Positions 1-9,850 of a stretch of 64,000 bases of DNA are shown here, in pieces. A program made the position numbers and the translations under genes. Numbering within the stretch: position 1 is the first letter of the stretch; each line of letters begins with the position of its first letter. Under the pieces are notes generated by a model that saw only the letters and a list, made by a program, of their open reading frames with translations, made no database searches and was not told where the DNA came from. This DNA comes from Harmothoe impar. Lineage: Eukaryota; Annelida; Polychaeta; Phyllodocida; Polynoidae. The stretch lies in contig OX381708.1 in the NCBI GenBank assembly GCA_947462335.1, positions 7,068,001 to 7,132,000 of the forward strand, given 5' to 3'.

Positions 1-850
1 ATGAGTGAGGGATATGGAGGGATGAGTGAGGGAAATGGAGGGATGAGGGAGGGACATGAAGGGATGAGTGAGGGACATGGAGGGATGAGTGAGGGACATG
101 GAGGGATGAGTGAGGGACATGGAGGGATGAGTGAGGGACATGGAGGGATGTGGGAGGGACATGGAAGATGAGTGAGGGACCAGAAGACATGAGTGAGGGA
201 CATAGAGGGATGAGTGAGGGACATGGAGGGATGAGTGAGGGACCAGAAGACATGAGTGAGGGACCAGAAGACATGAGTGAGGGACATATAGTGATGAGTG
301 AGGGACATGGAGGGATGAGGGAGGGACATGAAGGGATGAGTGAGGGACATGGAGGGATGAGTGAGGGACATGGAGGGATGAGTGAGGGACATGGAGGGAT
401 GAGTGAGGGACATGGAGGGATGTGGGAGGGACATGGAAGATGAGTGAGGGACCAGAAGACATGAGTGAGGGACATAGAGGGATGAGTGAGGGACATGGAG
501 GGATGAGTGAGGGACCAGAAGACATGAGTGAGGGACCAGAAGACATGAGTGAGGGACATATAGTGATGAGTGAGGGACATGGAGGGATGAGAGAGGGACA
601 TGGAGGGATGAGTGAGGGACATGGAGGGATGAGTGAGGGACATGGGGGATGAGTGAGGGACATGGAGGGATGAGTGAGGGACATGGGGGGAGGGACATGG
701 AGGGATGAGGGAGGGACATGGAGGGATGAGTGAGGGACATGGGGGGAGGGACATGGAGGGATGAGGGAGGGACATGGAGGGATGAGTGAGGGACATGGGT
801 GGAGGGATGAGTGAGGGACATGGAGGATGAGTGAGGGACATGAACAGATG
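1..850. repeat. 21-bp GA-rich minisatellite with higher-order period
   Basis: The block is built from a 21-bp unit resembling ATGAGTGAGGGACATGGAGG(G), with variants such as GACCAGAAGACATG. A larger block repeats about every 272 bp: the variant 'atgtgggaggg' recurs near 148 and 420, so variants are arranged in a higher-order pattern. Because 21 is divisible by three, the plus strand reads as M-S-E-G-H-G-G heptapeptides, but 20-bp and 6-bp shortened units break the frame repeatedly. I see no sign that it is coding. The array may continue beyond the window start. Confidence 0.95.
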
Positions 851-1873
851 AGTGAAGGAAACATAAGGTATATTGAGGGATAAGGGAGAAACATTGAGTG
901 AGTTTCTGTGCTTATCAGGTGCTGCAGAACCGATCAGAAAATTCAATGGGCACTTTTGTAGTCGTGGTTTAGGGGTAAACCATCTTGTCCAAAGCACAGT
1001 GACATATCTGGAATCTGCAAGATCTCCACTGACATTCACCAAATATACACCAATATCAATTATGATCTACAACATCACAAGGGAACTACTTATTTTTCAT
1101 GTGTAATGCTAAGTATTTTTACAGTTACCTTAACGGTTATTCAATCTGTAATAATCTAGACAATTCACTGGCTTTATAATAATAAAATAAATAAAAAACA
1201 TACAATATAACCTACAACTTCTGAACATAACGAACACACACCCTGCTACTGGTTTAGCTTTACACCAAAAACATCCACAAATAAGCCAAAATAACCTTTC
1301 ATGTTTCTGTATCATGACACCAACACTTTTCCATCAAAACCAACCCAAATCATCAACCTGAAATGATCATAATTCATCAGCAGTCTCCCCTACCAGTACC
1401 CCATTTCTCAAGCACAAACTACAACACAATTTCATTACTCTTTTCCACTATCAAGATCGTCTCTTTAGTTCTTTTTCAACCATCTGCCATGAAATTTAAC
1501 AACACATGAAAAGCTGTATTTAGAAACTTTTATTATACCAATTTTCATCCATCACCTTCAAGTGAATGCAGTACAGGCAAGCTCCTTCCCAGGGCTGCAT
1601 TCATTCATCATGCCAGCAAAAAGGCAGCCTTCATAACGCACTCTGCAACCCTTAATTCCAATATAATTACTGTTTATAGTATTCAAATTTCTTAGATAGA
1701 TATTATACCGTTTTTATCCATTTGATTACAACTACTACTAAGACATGTCGTTACCCAGCGATGCACTGCGCCGCAAGTTTGCGCCATAATTAATTCTACC
1801 TTGGACTCGGGGTTGGAGAAATGTTACGACAATCTGACACAATGCAGTCATCTGGGGCAGACAAACGCTGGGT
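851..1873. other. AT-rich non-coding stretch
   Basis: No convincing gene. The 5' part is the decaying edge of the minisatellite. Around 1565-1615 lies a degenerate copy of the GATGCAG/CTGCATTC foldback motif seen better at 18896 and 58288. The rest is unremarkable AT-rich sequence. Confidence 0.6.
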
Positions 1874-2114
1874 TCACTCCGACAATTTTCCTGTGCCACT
1901 ATCGCCTACAGCGAAGCTGCTGGTATCTTTCAAAAATCTAACTTTGGATCTGGAATCTTTACTAGGGTCAATGACTAGCTGTTCCAGACAATGGTGTATG
2001 AGAGTAGCCTCTTCTTTGGTTCTCAGCTACGATGGTACAATCTGTGAACTTCCCCTGCTGCCACACATCGCGCGCACCGGTCTCCAACCCTACGTCCATC
2101 ATCGTGGTTGTCAT
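1874..2114 (-). pseudogene. Possible broken BTB-like gene fragment
   Basis: On the minus strand an ATG at 2114 opens a short frame whose residues DVWQQGKFTDCTIVAEN (to about 2019) resemble the start of a BTB domain in kelch-type proteins, where a 'G.F.DVT...' motif begins the fold. The frame is soon lost. An overlapping frame continues open to a TGA at 1874, with coding-like composition including the segment IHHCLEQLVIDPSKDSR. This could be a frame-shifted BTB remnant or an exon of an unrelated gene. The local base composition is richer in GC than its surroundings. The similarity is short and judged by eye. Confidence 0.3.
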
Positions 2115-2850
2115 GTCTCTCACTTAGACCTTGGAGGATTTTGTAATGAATGAATACATGCATGTACAAACACCCTGATATATAGTATGTTGATCATCTA
2201 TTACATGCACTAAAAATGTGTTTTCTCATTACCAGGGACTGCAAAGTATGACAAGGGATTTTGTCTTTAACTCAAAGGCTAAAATGTATTGGAATTTAAT
2301 GTATGCTTTTTGTGACCAAAAGAAGAATTTATTGATCTTTAAAGGTGGGTGAAATTAATTAATTTATATCCCAATGCACTACTGGCACTATTAGTTTTAT
2401 TTTGATACCAAATATGGCAATATTTGTAAATCTTTATTATGTTTTCATGAGGAAATTGCCAAAAAAAACCACCGATTTCGATGGTGATGAGTAACCATTA
2501 TATCTTTTTGGGTGGCCTAACACTGTTATTTACAAATATGTCTATTCATGTAGGGCTTTATATTACTCACTTCCTGCAGTTGAAGAATAATAGGTTGGGA
2601 AATCTGCTACCAAATGAGTTGATTTACAAAAAATGTATTGCTTTATTAGTTATGTTTTGGCATTTTAAATTGAATTAGATAGTTCATCATTAGTGTGTAC
2701 ATTGTATAGGTTATAAAATGCAATAATTATAATTATAATTATTTTAATTGATCGAATATTGCTATCCACACAAAACCAGACGAGTTGACTTGAGTATATT
2801 CATTTTTATTGGGGTAAGTTAAACATCGAGATCAGGGGAGAAGATGATGG
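2115..2850. other. AT-rich non-coding stretch
   Basis: No gene-like frame is visible. The sequence is AT-rich with short homopolymers. Nothing supports a promoter or exon here. Confidence 0.6.
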
Positions 2851-2896
2851 GCTGATTATGCAACGTTTCGTAAACTTTTAGTTTACTTCATCAGGC
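2851..2896 (-). ncRNA. Hammerhead-like core in a repeat (candidate)
   Basis: The minus strand reads CTGATGA, then a perfect 6-bp stem (GTAAAC/GTTTAC) with a TAAAA loop, then GAAA followed by CGTTGC. CUGAUGA-stem II-GAAA is the conserved core order of hammerhead ribozymes, which are known in Penelope-like retroelements. One extra A sits between the core and stem II, and I could not see a convincing stem III plus cleavage site, so an inactive relic or a chance match is possible. Confidence 0.3.
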
Positions 2897-3052
2897 AGGT
2901 TATTATTATCTTAATTAGCCATAATGTGTTGGATTTTGTTGGAACTGGTATGTTCATCTGAGTTGAAGGTACTTGTATGCATGTCTACAGAAATGTTTAT
3001 AATTAACATTGAATCAACAAGATAGCAACTGTCAGTACTGATTGACAGTAGT

Positions 3053-3521
3053 ACCGTATTGTCTCATATAGGTGCCGGGTTTTGAATAGGTGCCTGTTTT
3101 GAATAGGAGCCGGGGTTAAAGGCATTTGAAATTAATAGGTGCCGGGTCTTGAATAGGTGCCTGGGGTTCCCATCAATGACTACAAAGGGGCTGTTTTAAT
3201 GTGTTATTTAGTGCATTGTATACCCTATGGTAGTGGCCCGGGCTAGGGGGTGGTGTTTGCTCTAGAATTTACCATCTTTGACCAATTAGTATGCCTGCTA
3301 CAACAGATGTAAGCCTTTCTTTAAAATAATGACTATGAATGCAAGTTGGTTTTACTATTAAATGCATTATGGGCTTTCTTTTTTCCCTGGGTAGGAGGGG
3401 GTACATGACTCTTAAACAATAACTGCCGGGCCTTGAATAGGTGCCTGATTTGATTAGGAGCCGGGGGTACAAGGGTACCCAAATAATTAGCTGCCCGGGC
3501 ACCTATATGCGACGATACGGT
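3053..3521. mobile_element. MITE with 24-bp terminal inverted repeats
   Basis: The left end ACCGTATTGTCTCATATAGG and the reverse complement of the right end (ACCGTATCGTCGCATATAGG) match with only two mismatches and both run on into TGCC. The interior carries several direct copies of 'gaataggtgcc'. There is no transposase frame, so it is a non-autonomous inverted-repeat element. A second element with TACCGTA termini lies at 27669-28015. Confidence 0.75.
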
Positions 3522-4587
3522 AATAGCCAAAACATAAAGCCCATCTATAAAGTATGAGGATCCAGTTGACATTTTCCTCTCTAGAATCTTATCCTGCAAT
3601 GGTAGAAAGACTTCTTCCCGGATATTAGAAAACTGCTGCATTGGCATGTACCCTCTTACCCAGTGGTTCAGATCACCTTTTATCACCAAATTATATACTA
3701 TAAATAAACATGGCTGATTACTAGGCACATATTCTTTCATTTGATAGTCAAAAAGAGGGTGTTTCCATGCTTTTTTTTGCCTCTTTTTTTCCCCCTCCGC
3801 CCACAATATTTGTTGTAAAATCCTGTAATCTAAGAATAAGGTGGCGTAAACCTAGGTGTGGCTTTTATTAAAGCTGTTAGTAATACAAAAATTTAAGGTA
3901 CTTTCTTTTAAATCTATCGATTCACAAAATGAGCAGATATAGGCCCATATCAAGAAATTAACACATTTGGCAGTAAATTTTTATGTTTATTGGTAAACAT
4001 ACATGTATCATAAGAGAGCATCTCATTGACCGGATCAATTATGTCACAACTTAAATGAATGAGCAAATAATGTGAGCTGTAGGACTCGTCTTCAAACAGG
4101 AATATAAAAATTGTCTCATTTTCTCTATCACATCCCCCAAGAGCGTTAAGACGTGGTAGACCAAAAATGTGGTATTCCTAAAAATGTCGCGAATTTAGTA
4201 CATTGAAATTTCGCAAATTTTGGTAACAGCCTGTGTTATATTTCACCAAATTATGTCAATATTTTCAAAATTTTCTAAAATTTTCCTCAAACTCCCAGCA
4301 AATTTCTCACTGCATCACTTTTCACACTCAGAATAGCCCACCCTTTTGTCAGTCTTCAAAAAAGTGCCGGCCTCATGTAAGCACTGAGGGTATGGGAGCT
4401 TCCAATTTATAAGCTGAGGTTTGACTATTATCACTCACTAGCTAGTATCATGAGACGTTTACACTAAAACACCTTACGAATGGATGTATTTGTTGCAAGG
4501 TAGTAAATTGTAGGGAAAAAAGTGCCCAGGATTAAATGCATACAATTAGTAGACACCAACATTGTTTTTGTAATAAAGTTGAAAATG
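3522..4587. other. Non-coding stretch
   Basis: AT-rich DNA without a supported gene. Open frames on the minus strand here and in the preceding repeat have no recognisable domain and lie partly in repeat DNA. Confidence 0.55.
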
Positions 4588-4744
4588 ATCCAGGGTGAGG
4601 GGGGGGGGCACTTTTTTTTCAACCTATTCCGAGGGGGGGGGGGCCTTTTTTTTTCAACCTATTCCGAGGGGGGGGCCAATTATTTTTGACGTATTCAATT
4701 TGCCAAACGCTCACCCCCCCCTGCCATAAATAATGAACACTCCC
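4588..4744. mobile_element. Truncated G/C-homopolymer MITE
   Basis: The right end 'aataatgaacactccc' matches the terminal repeat of the GGGAGTG...CACTCCC family seen intact at 9030 and 15740. The left terminus is missing. The interior has the family's poly-G runs separated by two near-identical 'cctttttttttcaacctattccga' segments. Confidence 0.6.
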
Positions 4745-5185
4745 TAAGTGTGTGCGGATCAAAATTATGAAACTCCACATGATGCTCTCCATAAAAAAGT
4801 TTTTTCCGGAGATATTTCTCCGATCATCGATTCTATACAATCCGCTGGCAATCCCATTATTAGTAAACCACGACAGTCTATGAAAGAAATGCAGATATTT
4901 AAGAAATGGGATGGTTAGAAATCTTCAAGCCCGTTGTCAAAGAACTTATATTTCATTATCGATACCAATTCAGTCCTAATCACTGTTATCTGCAGATTTA
5001 AAGAACTCCCAGCAGTTCACTCTCCCCCACCACTTTCACAAAACATGAGCGTGGACCTTATGATCTGTGTGTAAAATTATAACTTGTCGACCAATGATTT
5101 ATAACGACAGGCCAAGAAACGGTTCCTCTGAGAATCCGGCATGGCAAATCTTTCTCATGTCTTTGAAGTAATTTGGAGTATGGTT
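4745..5185. other. Non-coding stretch before the minisatellite
   Basis: No gene-like frame and no clear repeat structure. It may hold the 3' end of the kelch gene at 5619, but I cannot place its polyadenylation site. Confidence 0.5.
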
Positions 5186-5650
5186 ACTTAAGGTAACACT
5201 GCTGATCCCCTCGTCACTGAGGGAGTTACTATGGTTACAGTATGGCTACTTAAGGTAACACTGCTGATCCCCTCCTCACTGAGGGAGTTACTATGGTAAC
5301 AGTATGGCTACTTAAGGTAACACTGCTGATCCCCTCCTCACTGAGGGAGTTACTATGGTAACAGTATGGCTACTTAAGGTAACACTGCTGATCCCCTCCT
5401 CACTGAGGGAGTTACTATGGTAACAGTATGGCTACTTAAGGTAACACTTCTGATCCCCTCACTGAGGGAGTTACTATGGTTACAGTATGGCTACTTAAGG
5501 TAACACTGCTGATCCCTTCCTCAATGAGGGAGTTACTATGGTAACAGTATGGCTACTTAAGGTAGCGCTGCTGATCCCCTCCTCACTGAGGGAGTTACCA
5601 TGGTAACAGTATGGCTACTTAAGGTAACACTGCTGATCCTCTGCTCACTG
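5186..5650. repeat. 62-bp tandem repeat, about 7.5 copies
   Basis: The unit starts ACTTAAGGTAACACTGCTGA and continues with 'cctcctcactgagggagttactatggtaac'. Copies differ by a few substitutions and one short deletion. The unit contains the near-palindrome GTTACTATGGTAAC. The high-coordinate end overlaps the last codons of the kelch gene on the minus strand and provides its stop codon. Confidence 0.95.
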
Positions 5651-7406
5651 CAGGAGGTATAACAGACAGTAAGGCACAGATCCTGGTGAAATGTTTCCGA
5701 GTCCAACCAGAATTTGCATGATTGGGGAGTTTGGGTATTTTGCTGTCAATCCTCAGCCCATTCTCACCAAATGTCCACTTCTCAGAGACGTGTGGTATTT
5801 CATCAGCTTCTTCATCAGAATCTCCTTCTTCATCATTATCGCCATCAAAGTCAACCAAGTAAATGGTGTTTCCAGATGCAAGCAAGCGGCCATAGTGACC
5901 TGTTTTGAGTGTGCTCTGTGCGTACCACTCATACACTAGCCACTGGTCAACTGACGGTTTGTAGTAGTTTAAGGTGAGGTCTTCATCAATGTTAGCAATG
6001 ACTCTTTCTCCATCTATCTCAACAGATACTCTATTGGTAGAGTCATTTCCAAGGAATGGAGCTTTCTCGAACCATTCACTGGCTTCAGGATCAAAGCAGT
6101 GTAGTTTGTCTGAACACTTATTCCGGCTCGTGTAACCACCTGGAATGTAGATATAGCTTCCGATTGATAAAGCTTCAAAATGTTCCAGTGCCTCTGGCAT
6201 TCTGGTTCCAAGGACATGCCAAGTGTTTGTAGCAAAGTCATACTTCTCGATCACATCCGTAGGTTCAAGGTCCTCTACTCGTCTGTCACACCCACCGAGG
6301 GCATACAGGTGCTTGTCATGGTACACCAGGGCACAGTCTTCTCTTGGTATTCCCATGGAGGCTATGGCAGACCAGTTTGATGTCCTAGGATCAAATATAT
6401 GGCATTGCACATCATATTTTCCACTGTTAACACATACAATCAGGAAATTATTCATTTCTATGTAAGTGAATCGAAAACATTTCTTGTAATCACCACGAAA
6501 TACTGGCGGGTTCACAGTCCCATAGTGTGTCCAGGACTTCCCTCCATGAATCGTATACAGTTGACCTGCAAGAGATGGATGTACGCCAAAACAGACAGGG
6601 GAGGGCTCAGTGCGGACTTTGGCTTGGTCTGATTCCTCTAGCACCTTCTGGTGTGTGGGAAGGTCATGGTAGGTTAGAGCTTTTTCTACAAGGTCATACC
6701 AAGGGCCATCAGCTTCAGAGATCATACCCATTCCTTTTATTGACTCAATCAATGCCAGTTCAGATGGGGACATTAGACAAAAGCGTATATGACTCATAAT
6801 TTCATTCACATTTTCTTTCCTATGCTCATGGTCTTTTTTCAACCAGTGCATAGCCATGGTGAACAGTTGGGATTCTGAACTTCCCCAACAGTCCATGAGG
6901 ATGAGAAACTCATCCAATGTCAGTTCCTCACACTCACAATCATCCACAATGTCTTCAAGGTTTTGCTTCATGAACTTGACTGTGTGTTCAATCCCATCTT
7001 TGATGCCATAGGACTTGAAAAGGGACAGAATATGAAAGCAGTTTTCCTTCTTTAGTTCCTCACACAGATATGCAGTGCATAGTTCAACAGCAGCTGGGAT
7101 CTGGAGATACACGGCACAGGCCAGGACATCCTCCAGAGTGGCTTTGGCAGTGCTAAACTGTCCAGTGTAGATGTATACTAGAACAGTCCATACGGCAATC
7201 GGACTTAGTCCTTCCAGTCTCACTGTGTCAGTCTGACTCTCCACCATGCCCCCTGTCAGCATGGCCTTGAAGTAGTCACTGACTGAGGCCATAACGACTT
7301 TGTGGACTCTGAAGCGCTCATCCTCCACTTCTATGGTGTAGTCACATAACAGGTCCTCCTCCCAGAGGGTGCAGGCGCCCTTAGCTAGACCAATCTCAGG
7401 CAACAT
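5619..7406 (-). CDS. Full-length BTB-BACK-Kelch protein (kelch-like)
   Basis: A 595-residue protein with the architecture of a Cullin-3 ubiquitin ligase substrate adaptor. The BTB domain covers about residues 20-125 (DYTIEVEDERFRVHKVVMAS, then SDYFKAML and a terminal YIYTGQF). BACK covers about 130-245. A kelch propeller follows from about 290, with blade motifs such as HLYALGGC and YIYIPGGYT. An acidic run (DEEGDSDEEADE) lies near residues 525-536. A splice acceptor (tctttgcag) ends at 7453, and an in-frame TAA between it and the ATG at 7406 fixes the start. The 5' exon is therefore untranslated and the whole protein lies in one exon. The last residues (GSAVLP-stop) are read from the 62-bp minisatellite, so the C-terminus has probably been replaced or extended. 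Function by family: BTB binds Cul3 and dimerises, and kelch binds substrate. The substrate is unknown. Confidence 0.9.
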   Translation of the reverse strand: MLPEIGLAKGACTLWEEDLLCDYTIEVEDERFRVHKVVMASVSDYFKAMLTGGMVESQTDTVRLEGLSPIAVWTVLVYIYTGQFSTAKATLEDVLACAVYLQIPAAVELCTAYLCEELKKENCFHILSLFKSYGIKDGIEHTVKFMKQNLEDIVDDCECEELTLDEFLILMDCWGSSESQLFTMAMHWLKKDHEHRKENVNEIMSHIRFCLMSPSELALIESIKGMGMISEADGPWYDLVEKALTYHDLPTHQKVLEESDQAKVRTEPSPVCFGVHPSLAGQLYTIHGGKSWTHYGTVNPPVFRGDYKKCFRFTYIEMNNFLIVCVNSGKYDVQCHIFDPRTSNWSAIASMGIPREDCALVYHDKHLYALGGCDRRVEDLEPTDVIEKYDFATNTWHVLGTRMPEALEHFEALSIGSYIYIPGGYTSRNKCSDKLHCFDPEASEWFEKAPFLGNDSTNRVSVEIDGERVIANIDEDLTLNYYKPSVDQWLVYEWYAQSTLKTGHYGRLLASGNTIYLVDFDGDNDEEGDSDEEADEIPHVSEKWTFGENGLRIDSKIPKLPNHANSGWTRKHFTRICALLSVIPPAVSRGSAVLP

Positions 7407-7581
7407 GGCTGATGGTAGTGACAGTGCACAATGCTCTTAACGTATGGCAATCCTGCAAAGACAGAAAAAGGTATACATATTAATACCTGTTGAATAACAG
7501 AGGATTTGTTGCACTGGAGCAAGGGTTATGAAATAAAGTATGATAATCCTGCAAAGAGAACAAAGCTACTTTAGGCTGTGT

Positions 7582-7792
7582 CTTACCAGATTAGTACAAG
7601 TTGATGGCAAGCTTCATAATGGCTGAAACGAGGGCCATGTACACAGAAATGCTGGGAAATATATAGTGTTAAAATATCCATTAACCATTTTCCAGCATTT
7701 CTGTGTACATAGCCCCTATTTCAGCTCTTTTGAAGTTAATGGTCAACGACGTCACCCGGTCAAAGACTATCAACTTGTACTAATCTGGTGAG
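7582..7792. mobile_element. Foldback MITE
   Basis: The left end CTTACCAGATTAGTACAAGT pairs with the right end (reverse complement CTCACCAGATTAGTACAAGT), and both continue into TGAT. Inner segments 'ccatgtacacagaaatgctgg' and 'ccagcatttctgtgtacat' also pair, so most of the 211 bp can fold on itself. There is no coding capacity. It sits in the presumed 5' intron or promoter region of the kelch gene at 5619. Confidence 0.75.
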
Positions 7793-8370
7793 CCTTTAAC
7801 GAATCCTGCATAGAGAAAAAAAACTTTAGTTATAACCTGTATTTTCTTTTGAAAAGTGAAACCCATATACACCAACTGTTGTTTTTGATGTGGCCTTAAC
7901 TGAGAGAGTGCTTGGCATAATAAGCTCCGTGGCATTTTAGTACTAAATAGTTTAATTGACTCCAATATCGTGAAAATTAAGTTTTGCCTCTAGTCTTAAA
8001 GATACCCAACAAGGGGAATGGGCGCTTGTTAGGGGGGAGGGCACTAAGTAGGCTGAATACAGTATAACTGAAGTTTTACGTAGCTCTAGAATGCTATTCA
8101 GACAAATAAGACAGTAACTAAAAATCACATCTGACAGTTTATTTGTTCCTGACAACTTTGAGTATAACATAGATGTTCCCACAATCTTAAACAGCGATAC
8201 CTTTTCTCATATATTCACAAAACTAGATACAAACTTGGGAAAGGTCATACATGTATTTGAATAAGTGTTCATAATTTCAGCACATTTCTTATGTTTTGAC
8301 AAAGAAAGCAGACTTGTTTGAATATACTCTCAAATGTCCCTCTTTGTAAAAGGACCTGTTCTTTTAGTAA
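7793..8370. other. Non-coding stretch
   Basis: Between two MITEs, without a credible gene. It could hold the untranslated first exon of the kelch gene at 5619, but no specific signal identifies it. Confidence 0.5.
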
Positions 8371-8622
8371 GGCCAAAAAAATAGAGGTTTGTTTCAGGTC
8401 ACCTAATGGACCCTATCAGAATAGGGCCGACCCTACGTTTTTTTATGCAATTTTGAAAAAAATTCCGTATTTTTACCCTTTTTTGGTCAATTTTTGAGTC
8501 TTCGGAGAGGGTGGCCAGTACTTTCATGTTTAAGAAAAAAAAAGTGAAAAAACCCCAATAAAAATCCGACCTATCGACCATTCCTGCCCATGTTACATGA
8601 AACAAACTTCTTTTTTTTGGCC
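8371..8622. mobile_element. GGCC-end MITE, intact, TAA target duplication
   Basis: The element begins GGCCAAAAAAATAGAGGTTT and ends with the inverted counterpart, finishing in TTTTTTTTGGCC. It is flanked by TAA on both sides (8368-8370 and 8623-8625). A 3-bp TAA/TTA duplication is typical of PIF/Harbinger-type transposition; this assignment is inferred. The interior is non-coding. Relatives lie at 8703, 15533, 57243 and 57613. Confidence 0.75.
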
Positions 8623-8702
8623 TAATGCCCACAAGCAGCAATGAGCCCACAAACATCGCTGGTAATGGACGGGATGCCAGCATTACAGTCGACTTGTGAT
8701 AA

Positions 8703-9385
8703 GGCCAAATAAAAAATAAGGTTGTTTCAGGTCACCACACCGACCCTATCAAAAGAGGGCTGACCCTACCACTTTTTATGCAATTTTGATCCCCCCCCCC
8801 CAATATTTTTACTATTTTTTGGTCAATTTTAGGGTTTACACAGAGGGACTTAGACTTTCATATTCAGAAAATAATGTGAAAAAGAAATAGATACATGCAG
8901 ATTTGTGCAATTTTGGAAAGAAATGTTCACATTTTTGGGTCAAATTTAGGGTATGTAGAGGGGCTGGCTAGAACTCCATGTAAAACAAACTTTTTTAAAA
9001 ATCCGACCTACGGACCCTTGGCTTTCTTAGGGAGTGATCATTTATTATCAACAGGGGGGGGGTGGTGGGTTTGGGGGGGGGGGGGCAAAAAAATTTGGAC
9101 CCCTTGACCGGGGGGGGGCAAAAAAATTTGGACCCCTCTTGGGGGGGGGGCAAAAAAATTTGACCTGTTTTGAGCCAAAAAGCCCGCGCGTTACTATGCT
9201 TCAAAGGGCCCGCGCGCGAGCCGATTTTCGACCCTAAGGGGGGGGGGGTAAAAAATTTTGACCCCTTGACCGGGGGGGGTGTAAAAAATTTCGCGCGCTC
9301 CGCCCGGAAACCCACCACCCCCCCCCTGTTGTTAAAAAATGATCACTCCCTTAGTATGTTACCTGAAACAAACCTTTTTTTTGCC
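8703..9385. mobile_element. GGCC-end MITE interrupted by a nested insertion
   Basis: The left end, after TAA, is GGCCAAATAAAAAATAAGG. The right end is 'tgttacctgaaacaaacc' followed by poly-T and GCC. A second, unrelated MITE (9030-9350) plus its duplicated TTA lies inside. Without it the two halves join to match the relative at 8371-8622 around 'aaaaatccgaccta...tgttac'. Part of the interior is duplicated ('ggtcaattttagggt' and 'gggtcaaatttagggt'). Confidence 0.75.
9030..9350. mobile_element. G/C-homopolymer MITE, intact, TTA target duplication
   Basis: Ends are GGGAGTGATCATTTATTATC at the left and, as reverse complement at the right, GGGAGTGATCATTTTTTAAC, each followed by AACAG and a poly-G run. 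TTA flanks both sides (9027-9029 and 9351-9353). The interior alternates poly-G runs with 'caaaaaaatttgacc' and holds the family's central core GCGCGTTACTATGCT. Open frames in it are by-products of the homopolymers. Confidence 0.85.
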
Positions 9386-9850
9386 TCAAGTCTCACAGAA
9401 GCAAAACAACTCAGGTGTACTGTGTTGCTCGGTTCCCTCATCTCAAACTACATAAATGATGTATCAATCTCTCAATATGAGGCCTTCATGCCAAATTACG
9501 TAATTCAGCAAAACTTTCTCAGGATTGGACAGGAATAGGAGTCTAGTCTATATACAATTCTCTTCAGCTTTAACACATAGAATATCAGTATATGATAGCA
9601 AGTTGAAAGGTTACACCACATTATAAATGTTTTCTTTCATTATTTAAAGTGTTATCTTCTTTATCAAAGTCATATTGTAAACCAGCATAGCATATACGTT
9701 CAAAAAGTGTTGATGACCTGAAATCATTGTATCATTTGATGATATAATTGACACTAAAATTGGTCGATACTCATAACACTTGCACTCAATATCTTCATAC
9801 TCAGGTCTCTGCATGTAGGCATTGGTTACTGCTCTGTTTATCCAGAGTCA
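9386..9850 (-). other. 3' flank / UTR of the kelch gene at 9851
   Basis: AT-rich sequence directly downstream of the stop codon. I cannot place the polyadenylation site with confidence, because the conserved 3' module seen in the BTB-less genes is not recognisable here. Confidence 0.5.

Noticed and set aside
150..652. Plus-strand MSEGHGG repeat protein
   Set aside because: Frame breaks between blocks, simple-repeat origin, no start context or downstream sequence.
3333..3806. 157-codon minus-strand open frame
   Set aside because: It starts in unique DNA and runs into a MITE. No recognisable domain; composition is not coding-like.
8995..9318. Open frames in the G/C-homopolymer MITE
   Set aside because: They are proline/glycine runs produced by homopolymers between inverted repeats.
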